Below the pieces are notes generated by a model, which was given only the letters and a program-made list of their open reading frames with translations, did not search any database and was not told the origin of the DNA. From positions 53,916,475-53,980,474 of the forward strand of contig CM068580.1 of the NCBI GenBank assembly GCA_035048485.1: a DNA stretch of 64,000 bases. The letters are read 5' to 3'. A program made the translations under genes and the position numbers. The stretch comes from Pteria penguin. Its lineage: Eukaryota > Mollusca > Bivalvia > Pterioida > Pteriidae. Positions 23,306 to 34,011 of the stretch are shown one piece after another; within the stretch, counting starts at the first letter, position 1; every line of letters starts with the position of its first letter.

Positions 23306-23596
23306 TTGTTTGTTTGTTTTACACCACCCCAAGATTATAGCACTGATATAATAGCGACACCTGTCTGGTGCCGCGAGACTTGTTTTTAGGGTTGCGGGCT
23401 CATCCAAAGCAATGAGGGACCTTTAACAATACCAACGTATACTACAAGATGGGATCTTGGTTTATTTTGTCTCATCCGATGGGCAGATATGGAGGTAGAA
23501 TGTAATAAATCACATTAAAAAACTCCGAGCCTACAGCTAGAATCGAACCTAGGTCCTCAGAAGTCCTGCGCAATACCACTGGATCAACCGTCTTTG
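23306..23596 (-). mobile_element. SINE, near full length, diverged
   Basis: Plus-strand order is the tail complement TTTGTTTGTTTGTTTTACAC, then GCGACACCTGTCTGGTGC (also at 61204), AATGAGGGACCTTTAAC, TTTGTCTCATCCGATGGGC, a reverse B box AGAATCGAACCTAGGTCC and a head remnant to about 23596. Domain order agrees with the other SINEs. Confidence 0.75.
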
Positions 23597-23945
23597 ATAA
23601 TGCTCTTTTAAGTTTGCAAGTTATCGATGTGATGTTTGAAAATGTAACTTTATCATCTTTTGATTTTTTTTTTTTTTGAATTTTCCTCTTGAATTTGAAA
23701 AGAATATATGGGATATCCAGCCAATTGTTGTCGACCACTAGACCGGAGGAACTATTCACGGGGCGAGTTAAACAGGCAAATAATTCTATATATCTTAATA
23801 AAGCGAATTAGAATGACAATCACATTTCTTTATGTACTAATGTCGTTTACTAATGTACACTTGTATGAAAATGCCATGGGTACACGACTATTTATGTGCT
23901 TGAGTGTATTTTCAAACAAATGTAGCCGGTTTGACTCCTTCCATT

Positions 23946-23985
23946 GATGCACAGGTGGCCTGTCAGTATTCAATCAATCAATCAT
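23946..23985 (+). mobile_element. SINE 3' tail fragment
   Basis: TTCAATCAATCAATCAT is the tail type of family A, with a few unrecognisable bases upstream. Only the tail is left. Confidence 0.4.
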
Positions 23986-24065
23986 ACAAAATATACACGA
24001 GTAAGTAACACTAACAAGAATGGCAGATCCTGCTCGTGTCATCTTTTCTTCCGATATACCGAGTC

Positions 24066-24337
24066 GGAGAAGATCTGTTGGTAAAGTGATCATGTCGTGG
24101 CTAAGATATCCAGGGTTAGAGTCCCGCTAGTGACATCGTCTGTTGCCTGTCTATAGGACGAGACAGTAAAAACCGCGGTCCCTTGTCGCGGTAGGCGCTG
24201 GTGCGTAAAATCCCTCACTGCCTCGGGTAGGTCCATCGTCCGTTACAAAGGTGTCAATCTTTATCTCTAACAAGCAGATGTTATTACCATTTGAGCGAAC
24301 TAGTTATGGTTTGCCATAATACAAGAAATCAACAAAT
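24066..24337 (+). mobile_element. SINE, diverged full-length copy
   Basis: Head with a damaged B box (AGGGTTAGAGTCCCG), core ATAGGACGAGACAGTAAAAA, CCGCGGTCCCTTGTCGCGG, AATCCCTCACTGCCTCGGGT, AGGTCCATCGTCC, a 3' domain AACAAGCAGATGTTATTACC and a short AATCAACAAAT tail. The copy has many substitutions. Confidence 0.8.
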
Positions 24338-25019
24338 TATTTAATTTAGACAAATCGCACGCTAACATTTCCCCCACATTATCGATGGATTTGCAGTTGA
24401 TGACCTTTGCCCAACCAAATGGGCCAATATAAGGTACCAAAACCTCGATATCAGAAATCCGTGGCGATTTGTAAAAACCTTCTTGAAAGTGAATTTAATA
24501 CCTGATATCTTATCAAGAGGTTTGTTTACGAAAAAAACAACCCCAAACAAACAAAGAAATACTGCGAGCCTTGCATAAACAAAGCACCCGCTAATTAAAG
24601 TTTACTTTCATTTACTATTTTTTTTAGACATTTCAGATGAAATGTCACATTGCCATATTAAGGAATATTTTTATTATTAAATAATCTCTTCTCGAAGTGT
24701 TTTATTACCACCTCTTTATTTACAATAAATACATCTACTTTTGGAAAGGTGAGGAATGTTAAAATGTCATGGTTAATAAAATATAATGTACATAATTATT
24801 AACAGTATAACAATATAAGAGTACATCACAAAATAATGGGTGAACAAGGGCTTCTAGAGAAACATAAAAGGGAAGTGTAAGAAATCCCCATTGTGAACCT
24901 GCGGTTGTCACAATGTAAACGATTGTTTTGTAATAATCATGATAAGTATTAATAACTTAACATCCACTAATAACAAAAATATAAAATCAATCGGAATTAA
25001 GATATTCTTCGAAAGTTCA
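24338..25019. other. Unassigned A/T-rich DNA
   Basis: No supported feature. The 62-codon minus-strand frame at 24362-24550 has no recognised motif. Confidence 0.35.
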
Positions 25020-25195
25020 GATGGTATTTTTAGGGAGTGTTGATTTTGTTTTGTTTTTGGTTTTTATTTTGATTTCTTTTTTTTTGGAAAGGGGGGGGGG
25101 GCTTCTTCTTGTTGTTGTTTTTGTTGTTTTTTAATTTGTTTTGAGTGGGGATTTGGGGTGGGAAGGGGGGGGGGGCGTGTGTGTTTGTGTGAGTG

Positions 25196-25262
<67 letters not shown>
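25020..25262. repeat. G/T-only tract ending in a long (TG)n microsatellite
   Basis: TTTTG-rich sequence with G-runs at 25090-25100 and 25165-25175, then uninterrupted TG dinucleotides at about 25200-25261. It accounts for the His/Thr and Cys/Val poly-dipeptide frames. Confidence 0.9.
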
Positions 25263-25263
<1 letters not shown>

Positions 25264-25849
25264 TAAATTCTTATCACTGTCTGAAAATGCATTCGTCAAT
25301 CCAACATGGCCTTCATTCCAGGTCGGGCATTTCAAATATATGATTTGCATGAACAACTTAAATACACCACCTCAAATCTTAGCGGATGCTTAAGTTGAAA
25401 TAATTACAGAAAAAAACAAAACTCTTGCCCATTTCCACTTTCTAAGATAATTTTTTGTATTTCTTTTTAAGTTTTCTTGGAAATACAATATAACTTGACT
25501 ACAATGTTTAATTATTGTACTTGACAAGTCAATCAAGCAACCCACATCTGATGAATGTTAAATTTATTTTTAGTACCGACGATTCATTCTGGGTAACTTT
25601 TTTTTTGGTTTAATGACACTAACATAACAAAATACTTTTACACGACGAAGACGTCTCCTTGACAACAAAAGCGAGTTAATTTTTTTTATTTTCTCTCTGA
25701 ACTTCTTTAATTAATTCAGGCATTCTTCTCCTCTCATCCGTTTACGTAATGTCATAATGCTTTTTTTTTTGGTGGTGGTGGTGTGGACTTCATGTACAAT
25801 TTTTTTTCATTCATATAATTAACGACAACATCTACCTGCTACATTTGTA
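25263..25849. other. Unassigned DNA
   Basis: T-runs at 25680-25690 and 25760-25770 with GGTGGTGGTGGTG; no supported gene. Confidence 0.35.
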
Positions 25850-26036
25850 CAGCAATCTGTCTAACGGAGAAGATCTGTCCGAGGGAGTGCGGAGTTGTCA
25901 ATGCGTTAACGTCCACCGTGAGACAGAGCCTCGGTTTTCCGTGTCTCGTCCAGCCAGGACACCGATAACGAGTCATCGGTGGGACTCGAATAGGTACCAC
26001 GAAGCCAGCACACTACATACAACACTACGCTGACTC
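25850..26036 (-). mobile_element. SINE, head and core
   Basis: Plus-strand order: GTTAACGTCCACCGTGAGAC, AGCCTCGGTTTTCCGTGTCT, CCAGGACACCGATAAC, the reverse B box GGTGGGACTCGAATAGG and head remnant CTACGCTGACTCATC. The (CAAT)n-type tail is not seen. Confidence 0.65.
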
Positions 26037-26544
26037 ATCTTGATATTGTAGATAAAATGAATGATCGATTCTTATCATTCTACATGTACGTCAAACCAGG
26101 ATTTATTTCACATACAAGGTGGCGGTCAGCGTACTCGGACAAAGCCACTGACCTTCAAGTACACTTTCAGACTTTTTACTGGCTCTTACTGCAACCAGAG
26201 ATCGAACTAGATAACAAATGAGTTCAACCTCGGCGCTTCTGGCCATTCACTGGAGTTAACAAAGTACAGAGTATTTGTATTTTATGTATTATTTTCTCCA
26301 AAATTTTCAACAAAATCCTAGACGCTATTCAGGTTTGTGCATCTTGCATGACCCATTGCTAAGTCAGACGAATTCCAATAAGAGTTACATCACTTTTTAT
26401 ATTCTAGCGTTATAAATCAAATGCATCAAGATATTTTTCATAGCCTTCTTCATCAACGGTTTATCAATGTACTAATAGGTTATCTACCTTAATTATGAAA
26501 AAATCTAGAGTAAAAATAACAAATGAACATGATTTGCTTTATGA
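26037..26544. other. Unassigned DNA
   Basis: ACCAGAGATCGAACTAGATA at 26195 is a possible degraded SINE B box on the minus strand. Otherwise nothing. Confidence 0.3.
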
Positions 26545-26834
26545 TAAACAAGCTGTGTTTGTGAAACACTAATGCCCCCGGCGGCAACAAAGTACAAAAC
26601 GTTATTTTTAGCATGAAGGTCAGTGTCAAGGTCAAAAGGTCATCGACCTTGGTGTTGTTTGAAAGGGTTTTATTAGTTGAGTACGTAGTGAAATATGAAG
26701 TCTCTATCCCTCATGGTTCAAAAGTTATATGGTCAAGGTTAAAGATGTCAGACAGACAAACAACCAAAGAGACAGACAAACAAACAGACAGATAGAACAA
26801 AAACAATATTCCCAAGGATCGATAGATCCAGGGA
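26545..26834 (+). repeat. Dispersed repeat with AAGGTCA motifs and GACAGACA tract
   Basis: Starts ACAAGCTGTGTTTGTGAAAC ACTAATGCCCCC, continues AAGGTCAGTGTCAAGGTC, AAAAGGTCATCGACCTTGG, AAAAGTTATATGGTCAAGG, then a GACAGACAAACAAC tract and an imperfect end hairpin (AAGGATCGATAGATCC). Related in style, and probably in origin, to the TGACCTT-type repeats. I recall this 5' and 3' end combination as common in bivalve genomes. Confidence 0.65.
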
Positions 26835-27061
26835 CATAAAAACTTTCAGCAGGGAAACGGTGTTAATATGTATGATTTACTGAAGTACCATTGTCAATTT
26901 ATGGACTACAATAGTATTTCCTAGTGTTTTTATCCAGTAAGAACGCCTGATACATGTACATCGAAATAGCAGATCTACTCTCCTTACATTTAATCAGTCA
27001 AACAAGTTACTGATATTTACCATGCTTTGACACTGAGATGACTATAGGTCCAGCAAGAGCC

Positions 27062-27131
27062 ATCGTTACTTAGTTAACAGCATGCTTAGCTCACGGTCAA
27101 ACGATCTAGAGTTCGAATCCAACCGATGGCA
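27062..27131 (+). mobile_element. SINE head fragment
   Basis: tRNA-like segment with ACTTAGTTAACAGCATGC (A-box region) and a B box AGAGTTCGAATCCAACC, without core or tail on this strand. It faces the minus-strand SINE that starts at about 27180. Confidence 0.5.
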
Positions 27132-27179
27132 AACAATTGTGTGCTATTTCTTTAGTGGAAGACATGTGACGTCAGGAAA

Positions 27180-27882
27180 AAGCGCACATGCATAATGCTT
27201 TACACAGACACCGGGGGCACCCCAGGCTGTGAGGGATTTTGTACGTGGCAGTTTTTATCATGACACCGATGGCACCCCAGGCTGTTCAGAATTTTGTACG
27301 TGGCTATTTTTATCATGTCACCGAGGGCATCCCAGGCTGTGAGGAATTTTGTATGTGACTATTTTTATTATGACACCGAGGGCACCCCAGGCTGTGGGGG
27401 ATTTTGTACGTTGCAATTTTTATGACACCGAAGGCACCCCAGGCTGTGAGGGATTTTGTACGTGGCAGTTTTACACAGACACCGGAGGCACCCCAGGCAG
27501 TGAGGGATTTTGTACGTGGCAGTTTTTATCATGACACCGATGGCACCCCAGGCTGTGAAGAATTTTGTACGTGGCTATTTTTATCATGTCACCGAGGGCA
27601 TCCCAGGCTGTGAGGAATTTTGTATGTGGCTATTTTTATTATGACACCGAGGGCACCCCAGGCTGTGGGGGATTTTGTACGTTGCAATTTTTATTATGAC
27701 ACCGAAGGCACCCCAGGCTGTGAGGGATTTTGTACGTGGCAGTTTTTATCATGACACCGGACCTCCCTTTAAATTGTTACACCTGAAAGACATGGCAATG
27801 AGGATACGCCAGCTGGATTCAATCCTGGGACATTTCGACCACTAACCAGGCACACTACAGACTGAGCTACCCGGCTTACAAA
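27180..27882 (-). mobile_element. SINE expanded by an internal tandem array
   Basis: The left flank of the array reads GCATAATGCTTTACACAGAC, matching the 3' domain of other minus-strand SINEs (compare TGATGCATTGCACAG at 39250). The right flank reads CACCTGAAAGACATGG, a reverse B box GGATTCAATCCTGGG and a head remnant ACAGACTGAGCTACCC. The central core is replaced by about ten copies of a 55-bp unit containing the core phrase itself. The element is therefore about 700 bp instead of about 270. Confidence 0.7.
27207..27760. repeat. 55-bp minisatellite derived from SINE core, two-level structure
   Basis: Unit starts (GACACC) fall at 27207, 27262, 27317, 27372, 27424, 27478, 27533, 27588, 27643, 27698 and 27753, mostly 55 bp apart. 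The unit phrase GGCTGTGAGGGATTTTGTAC is the reverse-strand SINE core (compare GCAGTGAGAGATTTTTAAGC at 59030). Five successive unit variants (GGGGGC, GATGGC, GAGGGCAT, GAGGGC, GAAGGC) repeat in the same order, so 27207-27477 and 27478-27752 are two copies of a five-unit block. The flank word TTACACAGAC recurs at 27471, inside the array. Confidence 0.9.
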
Positions 27883-28450
27883 GTAAACGAGTTGAATAAC
27901 TGACATCTGCAATAAAGTAGGTGATGAATTCCACTTCATTGACACATCGCCTAACAATTCCGCTATTGATGCACTAGATATATGAAGAAAAGATAAAAAT
28001 AAACCCACTTATACAATAGAAAGAGAAGAAGTTAGCGATCTTCTTCTAATACATAACATAATTCTTCAGACAAAACAGAAAGGAAACAAGATTAGAAGAT
28101 ATGCATAGAGCGCCACAGAAATATTCGATTGAGTAGCCGACTTACGTCGTAAACTGATATACAATCAACTGATGTAGTGAAGCGATTTATCGGCCCTACC
28201 TAATCTCTGAAAAAAACGCGTAGAGAATGATGCAAAGTTTTTTATCCTTTTTCCGGCGTATACTTTCATTCTCAAAAAAAAAAATATTAAATTTATTGCA
28301 AACATTCTATTTTTCAATATATGTTATCAGTTTTGAACACTATAATAAAGACACTGGAAGCATTGTAATGTAACGTGATAGGAGCAGGTTTATGGATGGA
28401 GGTATACCAAAAAGCGTTTAGCCATATATCCATATATATAAACTGGACTG
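27883..28450. other. Unassigned DNA
   Basis: No recognised repeat or gene between the expanded SINE and the 66-bp duplicate. Confidence 0.35.
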
Positions 28451-28516
28451 GAAGTAAAATTTATTATAGCAACTACTTATATTGCTGTTTACTTACCAGC
28501 CGATTTTGATATGAAC
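28451..28516. repeat. 66-bp copy of the exon-donor segment at 28852-28917
   Basis: From GAAGTAAAATTTATTATAGC to GATTTTGATATGAAC this equals 28852-28917 except for one base by eye (GATATG versus GATGTG). The copied part spans the last 20 bases of the candidate exon at 28898-29003, its GTAAGT donor and 46 bp of intron. The 335 bp between the two copies behave like an insertion flanked by a 66-bp duplication. Confidence 0.9.
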
Positions 28517-28640
28517 AAAAAACAAAAACAAAAAGAAACAAACAATAAAAAAATGACCCCCCCCCCCCAAAAAAAAAAAAACAAAAACAAAACATAAAAA
28601 AAAACCAAACAAAACAAAAAAAAAAGACCAAAAAAATCCG
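28510..28640. repeat. A/C-only low-complexity tract
   Basis: Complement of the G/T tract type: AAAACAAAAAC repeats with a C12 run at 28556-28568. It starts exactly where the 66-bp copy ends. Confidence 0.65.
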
Positions 28641-28790
28641 CTTTTCAAACTTAAACGGGGAAAACATACTAGCAACCACGGACTGTCATATTTTCCTTTT
28701 TCACGCAAACAGAAGCAATTGAAGATCACTTACGAATTATGTTTGTGCCATGTGTCGATGTCGATGTATCTAACATTGCATACTACTTAC

Positions 28791-28819
28791 CTCCGAGTCA
28801 TTTCCGAGACGGTGACGAT
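28791..28819 (-). CDS. Candidate micro-exon downstream of 28898-29003
   Basis: On the minus strand a possible acceptor (CATGGCCCAG) precedes 29 bases that end in GGAG before a good donor (GTAAGTAG). Phase fits: the single trailing G of the exon at 28898-29003 plus these 29 bases gives ten in-frame codons (DRHRLGNDSE). The implied intron is only 78 bp and the polypyrimidine tract is short, so this may be coincidence. An ATG in another frame (28829) would instead read MAQIVTVSEMTR. Confidence 0.2.
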
Positions 28820-28897
28820 CTGGGCCATGTTTTCAAAATAAGAAAAGTACTGAAGTAAAATTTATTATAGCAACTACTTATATTGCTGTTTACTTAC

Positions 28898-29003
28898 CAG
28901 CCGATTTTGATGTGAACTTGTCGCGATGTGCTGCACATACGGCTAAAACACGATATCCAAGGTCAAGGTCATATCCAGGCTGGGTTGCCACTCTACTCAC
29001 CAC
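28898..29003 (-). CDS. Candidate internal coding exon, unknown protein
   Basis: On the minus strand a strong acceptor (a run of ten T, then GTTTTAATAG) is followed by 106 bases without a stop in the frame that starts at the first base, ending at the donor CTG/GTAAGTAAAC. The 35 complete codons read [20 protein letters not shown], then [15 protein letters not shown], with a one-base remainder. Composition is balanced and protein-like, more G/C-rich than the flanks, and suggests a helical segment. I do not recognise the family. It is the best exon candidate in the window. A repeat or chance origin cannot be excluded without a homology search. Confidence 0.45.
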
Positions 29004-29246
29004 CTATTAAAACAAAAAAAAAACCCGTGGAAACGCTGTGTAAAAATGCAAGTTACATTATCAAATAAAAAAGTAAACAAGAGTAATGTCTTTTTCTGAC
29101 AAAACGATGAATACCCTCAATCCACGAAAACATGTATGATACTGACGTTTTACTGGTCTCAATAAGAAGAAGAAGAAGTATGCGACAAGAGATTTCATAA
29201 TGTCAAGGTCGCTATGTTGAATATCGTACTAGACTCGGTTTCATTT

Positions 29247-29509
29247 GGGCCGACCGATAACCTATCATCCAGTTAAAATAAGTGCTTGTCACGTGACCGA
29301 GAGGTTCCGTCAGTTACTCGTCAGTGAGTGAGACTTTAGAGTGAGACTGTAAAAACCGAGGTCCTGTGTCGAAGTGTGACACATAAGAAATCCCTCAGTT
29401 TCGGGCGTGTTCCTCGTCTTTGTATTGCATCAGTCAGAGGCATCATACGACTTTTTAATAAGTGCAATATTCTTGGTGTGATATAATACTAAAATTAAAC
29501 AAACAAACC
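29247..29509 (+). mobile_element. SINE, diverged full-length copy
   Basis: Degraded head from GGGCCGACCGATAACC, core GAGTGAGACTGTAAAAACC, GAGGTCCTGTGTCG, GAAATCCCTCAGTTTCGGGC, 3' domain GTATTGCATCAGTCAGAGG, ATTCTTGGTGTGATATAATA and tail AAACAAACAAACC. Confidence 0.8.
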
Positions 29510-31802
29510 AGTAAAAGGCAAATCAATATTAATCGTAATAATAAAAAGCTTTCCAAAGAGGCAGTCATTTTGAGTATAGGACGTGTTCGATTTTGATTTA
29601 GGACAAACTTGAGGTCACATTCTATGACCTGGCCATATTCATAGGACTTAATGTTGAATAGGAGAATGATAAAAAAAGAGAGAAAATAACGGTGGCCGGA
29701 CTAAGCCGATAGTTGAGAAATGCTGCATGAAGGACATCGAACGACGCGTTATGATACGAATTCTTTGACCAGTAGGTATAAGATTTAGTTCTAATTTGGG
29801 GAGGCATTTGAAATCAGTACCTTTTTTTATATTACATCTACTACATTGTATTAATCGTGTATATTTGTAATAACTCAACAAAATTTCTCAGTTTGAGAAG
29901 GTACAACGAACCTCTCCTCCACTCCCTTTTTAACATTGAGTGAGGTACTTTATTTGGAGACTTTAAAATTTATTTTCGTGTTTCAATGTAAAAATACTTT
30001 TGGAGCAGACTTAACATTGCATCAGGGACTTTTTCTTAGGACAATATCAGGGATTATTATTGTTTTGGTTGGAGTCATCGGAGTAGTTAAACGAAAGACA
30101 ATTGTCCATTGAATATAACTTTGATATACATTGCCGCCTTTTTAAACATGCTACAACACACAAAATAAAAACAAAGATTATCACTATACACGGCGAGCTC
30201 GTTAGCCTGCAGCAAATGCTTACTAATCACGGACATATAATCATGTCATCTTATGGTTACCCGTTCCCTACTTTTAATGCCTTAATCTCGCTTCTTCACT
30301 TAACAATATCGTTTACATGAAGTTCCTGTTTTTCGAAAATGTTTGTTTCTTTAATTCTATCGACCTTTATTAACTATATGATTTCTTGATAGTTGCAAAT
30401 GGGGTATCCGAGTCTGTTTACTTTGTTACACCAACTGCAAACCCAAACTCACCTTATGAATTGTCCCTTTTCCCGAAATAAAACTTTAACTATTTAGCTG
30501 GGGTTGGTAATCATAAGATTATGTATTGACTGTTATGACCACTTTTTAAAATTCAGGCCTGTATACAATATTTGAATTTTGCACCAGCCATTATGTGCTA
30601 TAAAGTGCATGATTAAAGCCATTCTAATGCCTATTGCTCAGCTCTGTTATACAACAAGTATTGTTTTTGACATATTTCAATACTGAATATTGTTGTATAA
30701 TTCATTTATATTATATATCACATAATGTGTTACATTTTTAATGCAAATATTTTATATGAAGGCCATGTAAACAATATGTATTTGTATCACAATAAGCCCA
30801 AACAGCAACATAATATCTATAATAGTTGATTTCCTCCTCAGTTGCTAGTTTTTCAATATATCAAGGTTAAATCCGGGCAACGTCGTTTAGGCGATTACCG
30901 TTCACCTATGCGGCTAAATTATTACGTAATGTCATTTCAACCGGCTATTTGACCCAGCAAATATCACCCTTCATGTCATACCTTTTGTCATCTTTCAAGA
31001 TATTAATTAGCGATCTTAATACGGTAAACCGGGCATTCACAGTAATGAAGGACAATGACTTATTATCAGGTTTACTGTTTATAAGACATTGTGAAGGATT
31101 ACCATGAAGGAGACATAAACTGAAATCAAACGTAAATTGAAATCAAACGTTGCCAAACTTTACCACATTTCGTAGGTAAAGGTGTATTTCATACTTTTCA
31201 TACCTTTCGCACTTATCAAAGTGTTATAGTAGGTTCTAGTAAGATTTTGAACCTACAATAACAATTAATAATGATTAACCAAGGAAAACTATAATTGTGT
31301 CAATAAAACAGGAGAATGGTGTAATCTTATGAAAACGATGTATATCAATGTGAAACTTTTTTATTACGACTTGAAATTGATATATGAAAAGTTCCGATAA
31401 GGTCTATTATACAGAGATTGATGTACGGTTAACGCGCTTTTGTTTTTGGAAATAAGAACACACACACAAAACAAAAAACCCCGATTCATGCATTATTACT
31501 AATTGTAATTATTTCCTTTATTAGCTGCATTATTATTCCAAATGTCAGAGTACGAGCACGGCATGACAAAACACGGGTTTCCTCTAAAAGAATTTAAACA
31601 TACTAAAGAGTAATATGAAAAGGCACCATTTAAGACATACATATACCTTTGTATCTTCGCATAACAAATTATATAAATATGCAAACACAAATATGTCTTG
31701 TAATATGTTTTGTACTACATTTATTTCAAGGTGGGCGTTGATAAAAACTCCGTTTGGTTGATCAAAGATATTTTCTTTAAAGAAGTGCTGAGTTCTGTTC
31801 TT
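29510..31802. other. Unassigned A/T-rich DNA
   Basis: No gene, SINE or array is recognised in 2.3 kb. A weak inverted repeat (TTATACAACAAGTATT against AATATTGTTGTATAA) lies at about 30648-30703. Short frames at 29622-29881, 30102-30320 and 31499-31835 are unsupported. Confidence 0.4.
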
Positions 31803-32118
31803 TAAAATGGATGATCTATCCCAAAGGTCATCCATCCAAAAGGTGTAAAATGGGTGATCTATCCCAAAGGTGATCCACCCAAAAGGTGTAAAATGGGTGA
31901 TCCATCCGAAAGGTAAAAAATGGGTGATTTATCCCAAAGGTGATCCATCCAAAAGGTCAAAAATGGCGATTTATCCCAAAGGTGATCCATCCAAAAGGTA
32001 ACAAATGGGTGATCCATCCCAAAAGTTTTTAAAATGTGTGATTCATCCCGAAGGTAAAAAAGAAAACGAATGGGTTATCCATTCCAAAGGTAAATATAAA
32101 AGTGATCCATCCCAAAGA
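31803..32118. repeat. GTGATCCATCCCAAAGGT tandem array
   Basis: The word GTGATCCATCCCAAAGGT and close variants recur about 14 times with alternating short and long spacers (GTAAAATGG), giving a rough 40-bp dimeric period. Divergence increases to the right. Confidence 0.88.
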
Positions 32119-34011
32119 ACACAATAAAGAACTACTACAGTAAATACAATATAAAAGAACTGGAAAAAGGATATCGACGCTTCAAATATATACATTCATA
32201 AACTAATAGTCTAAAAGTCTATTAAAAGATCAACATACTTTACTTCCTTAGCGATCAATAGACATGAGCGAAGGCGACATCATTGTGGGCTAGAATCGGC
32301 AAGAATGCAATCAATGATGAATTAAAATCAGAGACAGAGACAGCAAAAACGTCAAGTTAACTAAATAATAGATATTTAATGAGTCAGCAGTCTAAAACTT
32401 AGGATACAGTTAGTTAACTAAGCATGGCCACACTGTAAATATATCTGGTACCACATATACAATACCAACTAATGAATAAGTAAAAAGAAAATGAGAAAGA
32501 AATTTCTAAATAGACAGTGGAAAGAAAAGTGTAGATATAAGTCTAAGGCCAATAACTCGTTCATATTTAGGTCATTGATAAGCAAACTTGTCTCGTAGCC
32601 GCGTATCATACGTATACTATGCTACGATATGACAACCTCATGCTAAGTGCAAAAGCACCCACGAAAATCTGAAGACTACTGACGAATAAGACAAAATGTA
32701 CCGTCCATTTCTCAGTCGTGGGTATTTAACGGAATCAGAGTGGCCCAAGTTTCTCTTTTGGTTCTTTATTTTACACATCAAGACTGACCACAGCGAAACT
32801 CTTTGTCAATACTAGTTATTGTTATACTTTGTATTATTGAGCTAACAAGACATCGTTGTCTACTGTTTAGTAATTAGTTTACATAGAACACACATTCATT
32901 ATCAGAATGCTTAATTATCCCTTTAATAAACAGATTGCCGTCTGTCACCGCAACTGCAAAACACCACTCAAATCAATTAAGAAATTAAGAGAGAGAGCCA
33001 GGGTTTTCGATTGAATCGATAACATCGCGTCGTTATGCTATCTGCGTAATCATTTACCAGCATTAGGGTTATTGATCTCTCACAAAGAAAATGATACGGT
33101 TAGTCTTTGTATTAACTCGGTGATTCCCAATCTCGACGCTACCGTTCACTCCATGATCAATACAAAATAAATTCTACCTTATTAGTGTAAACATGTTGAA
33201 ATTGTAATAATCCATAACTGAGGACAAAGAGCGGCAAGCATTGGCTTTCTATTTTATTGTATTTTCCTTTTCCACAGCTTTACAGAAAATTGATTAGGCT
33301 TAATCTGATCATCTGTTTCCTTGGTCAAACCGGCTGAATTGCTATACAGTTTCTTATTATTTGGTCAGTGATGCTTTATTGACACTGGTATTTGGTCAGT
33401 CAAGAAAACGTACTCTGTTATCTATTTTCATGGAGTTTGTCAGAGATACTAAATTGTCATACTTCCAGGATTAGTTGGTCATTCGCGTTTGATTGTTACA
33501 CATATTTGCTTAAATTGTCTTTCGTTTCCGTTTCGGTGGTCATTAATGCCCAGTTATTTCAGTGTCAAGCATTTAGTTAGCAGTCTTGTTTACGGGAGTT
33601 TGCAACTCAAATGAAATATCTCGATGCATGACTTTACAAATATATTTGAATCAGCGATTGTTTTATAAATGTTAGCATTAATAGGAATGATATGTAAATC
33701 TGAGATTTTCCCCCCACGACACCAAACATCAAAGATTGTATGTAGATGTGCTCAGGAAACTTTCTACATACTGAATTGGCAATATGCAAATAAATACACT
33801 GTATATTTAAAAAAAAGTTCGACCGGTTAATATTATAGTCACGTGATTACATGACTTTCAACACCTGGTTTGTGACAGGTATTGCGAAATAATATTACAT
33901 CTCAATGTCTACATCAGAGTGTCCATCCCAGGAAAAAGAATGTAGACAAAGAATAAGCACATGTACGACGTCACAAAACTGCCATTTAAAGCACGTCATA
34001 TAAAGCCCATT
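32119..34011. other. Unassigned DNA
   Basis: No gene or repeat recognised. The frame at 33392-33580 is unsupported. Confidence 0.4.

Noticed and set aside
25030..25393. Frames with poly-HT, poly-CV and Pro/Lys/Asn-rich stretches
   Set aside because: They translate the (TG)n microsatellite and the G/T tract.
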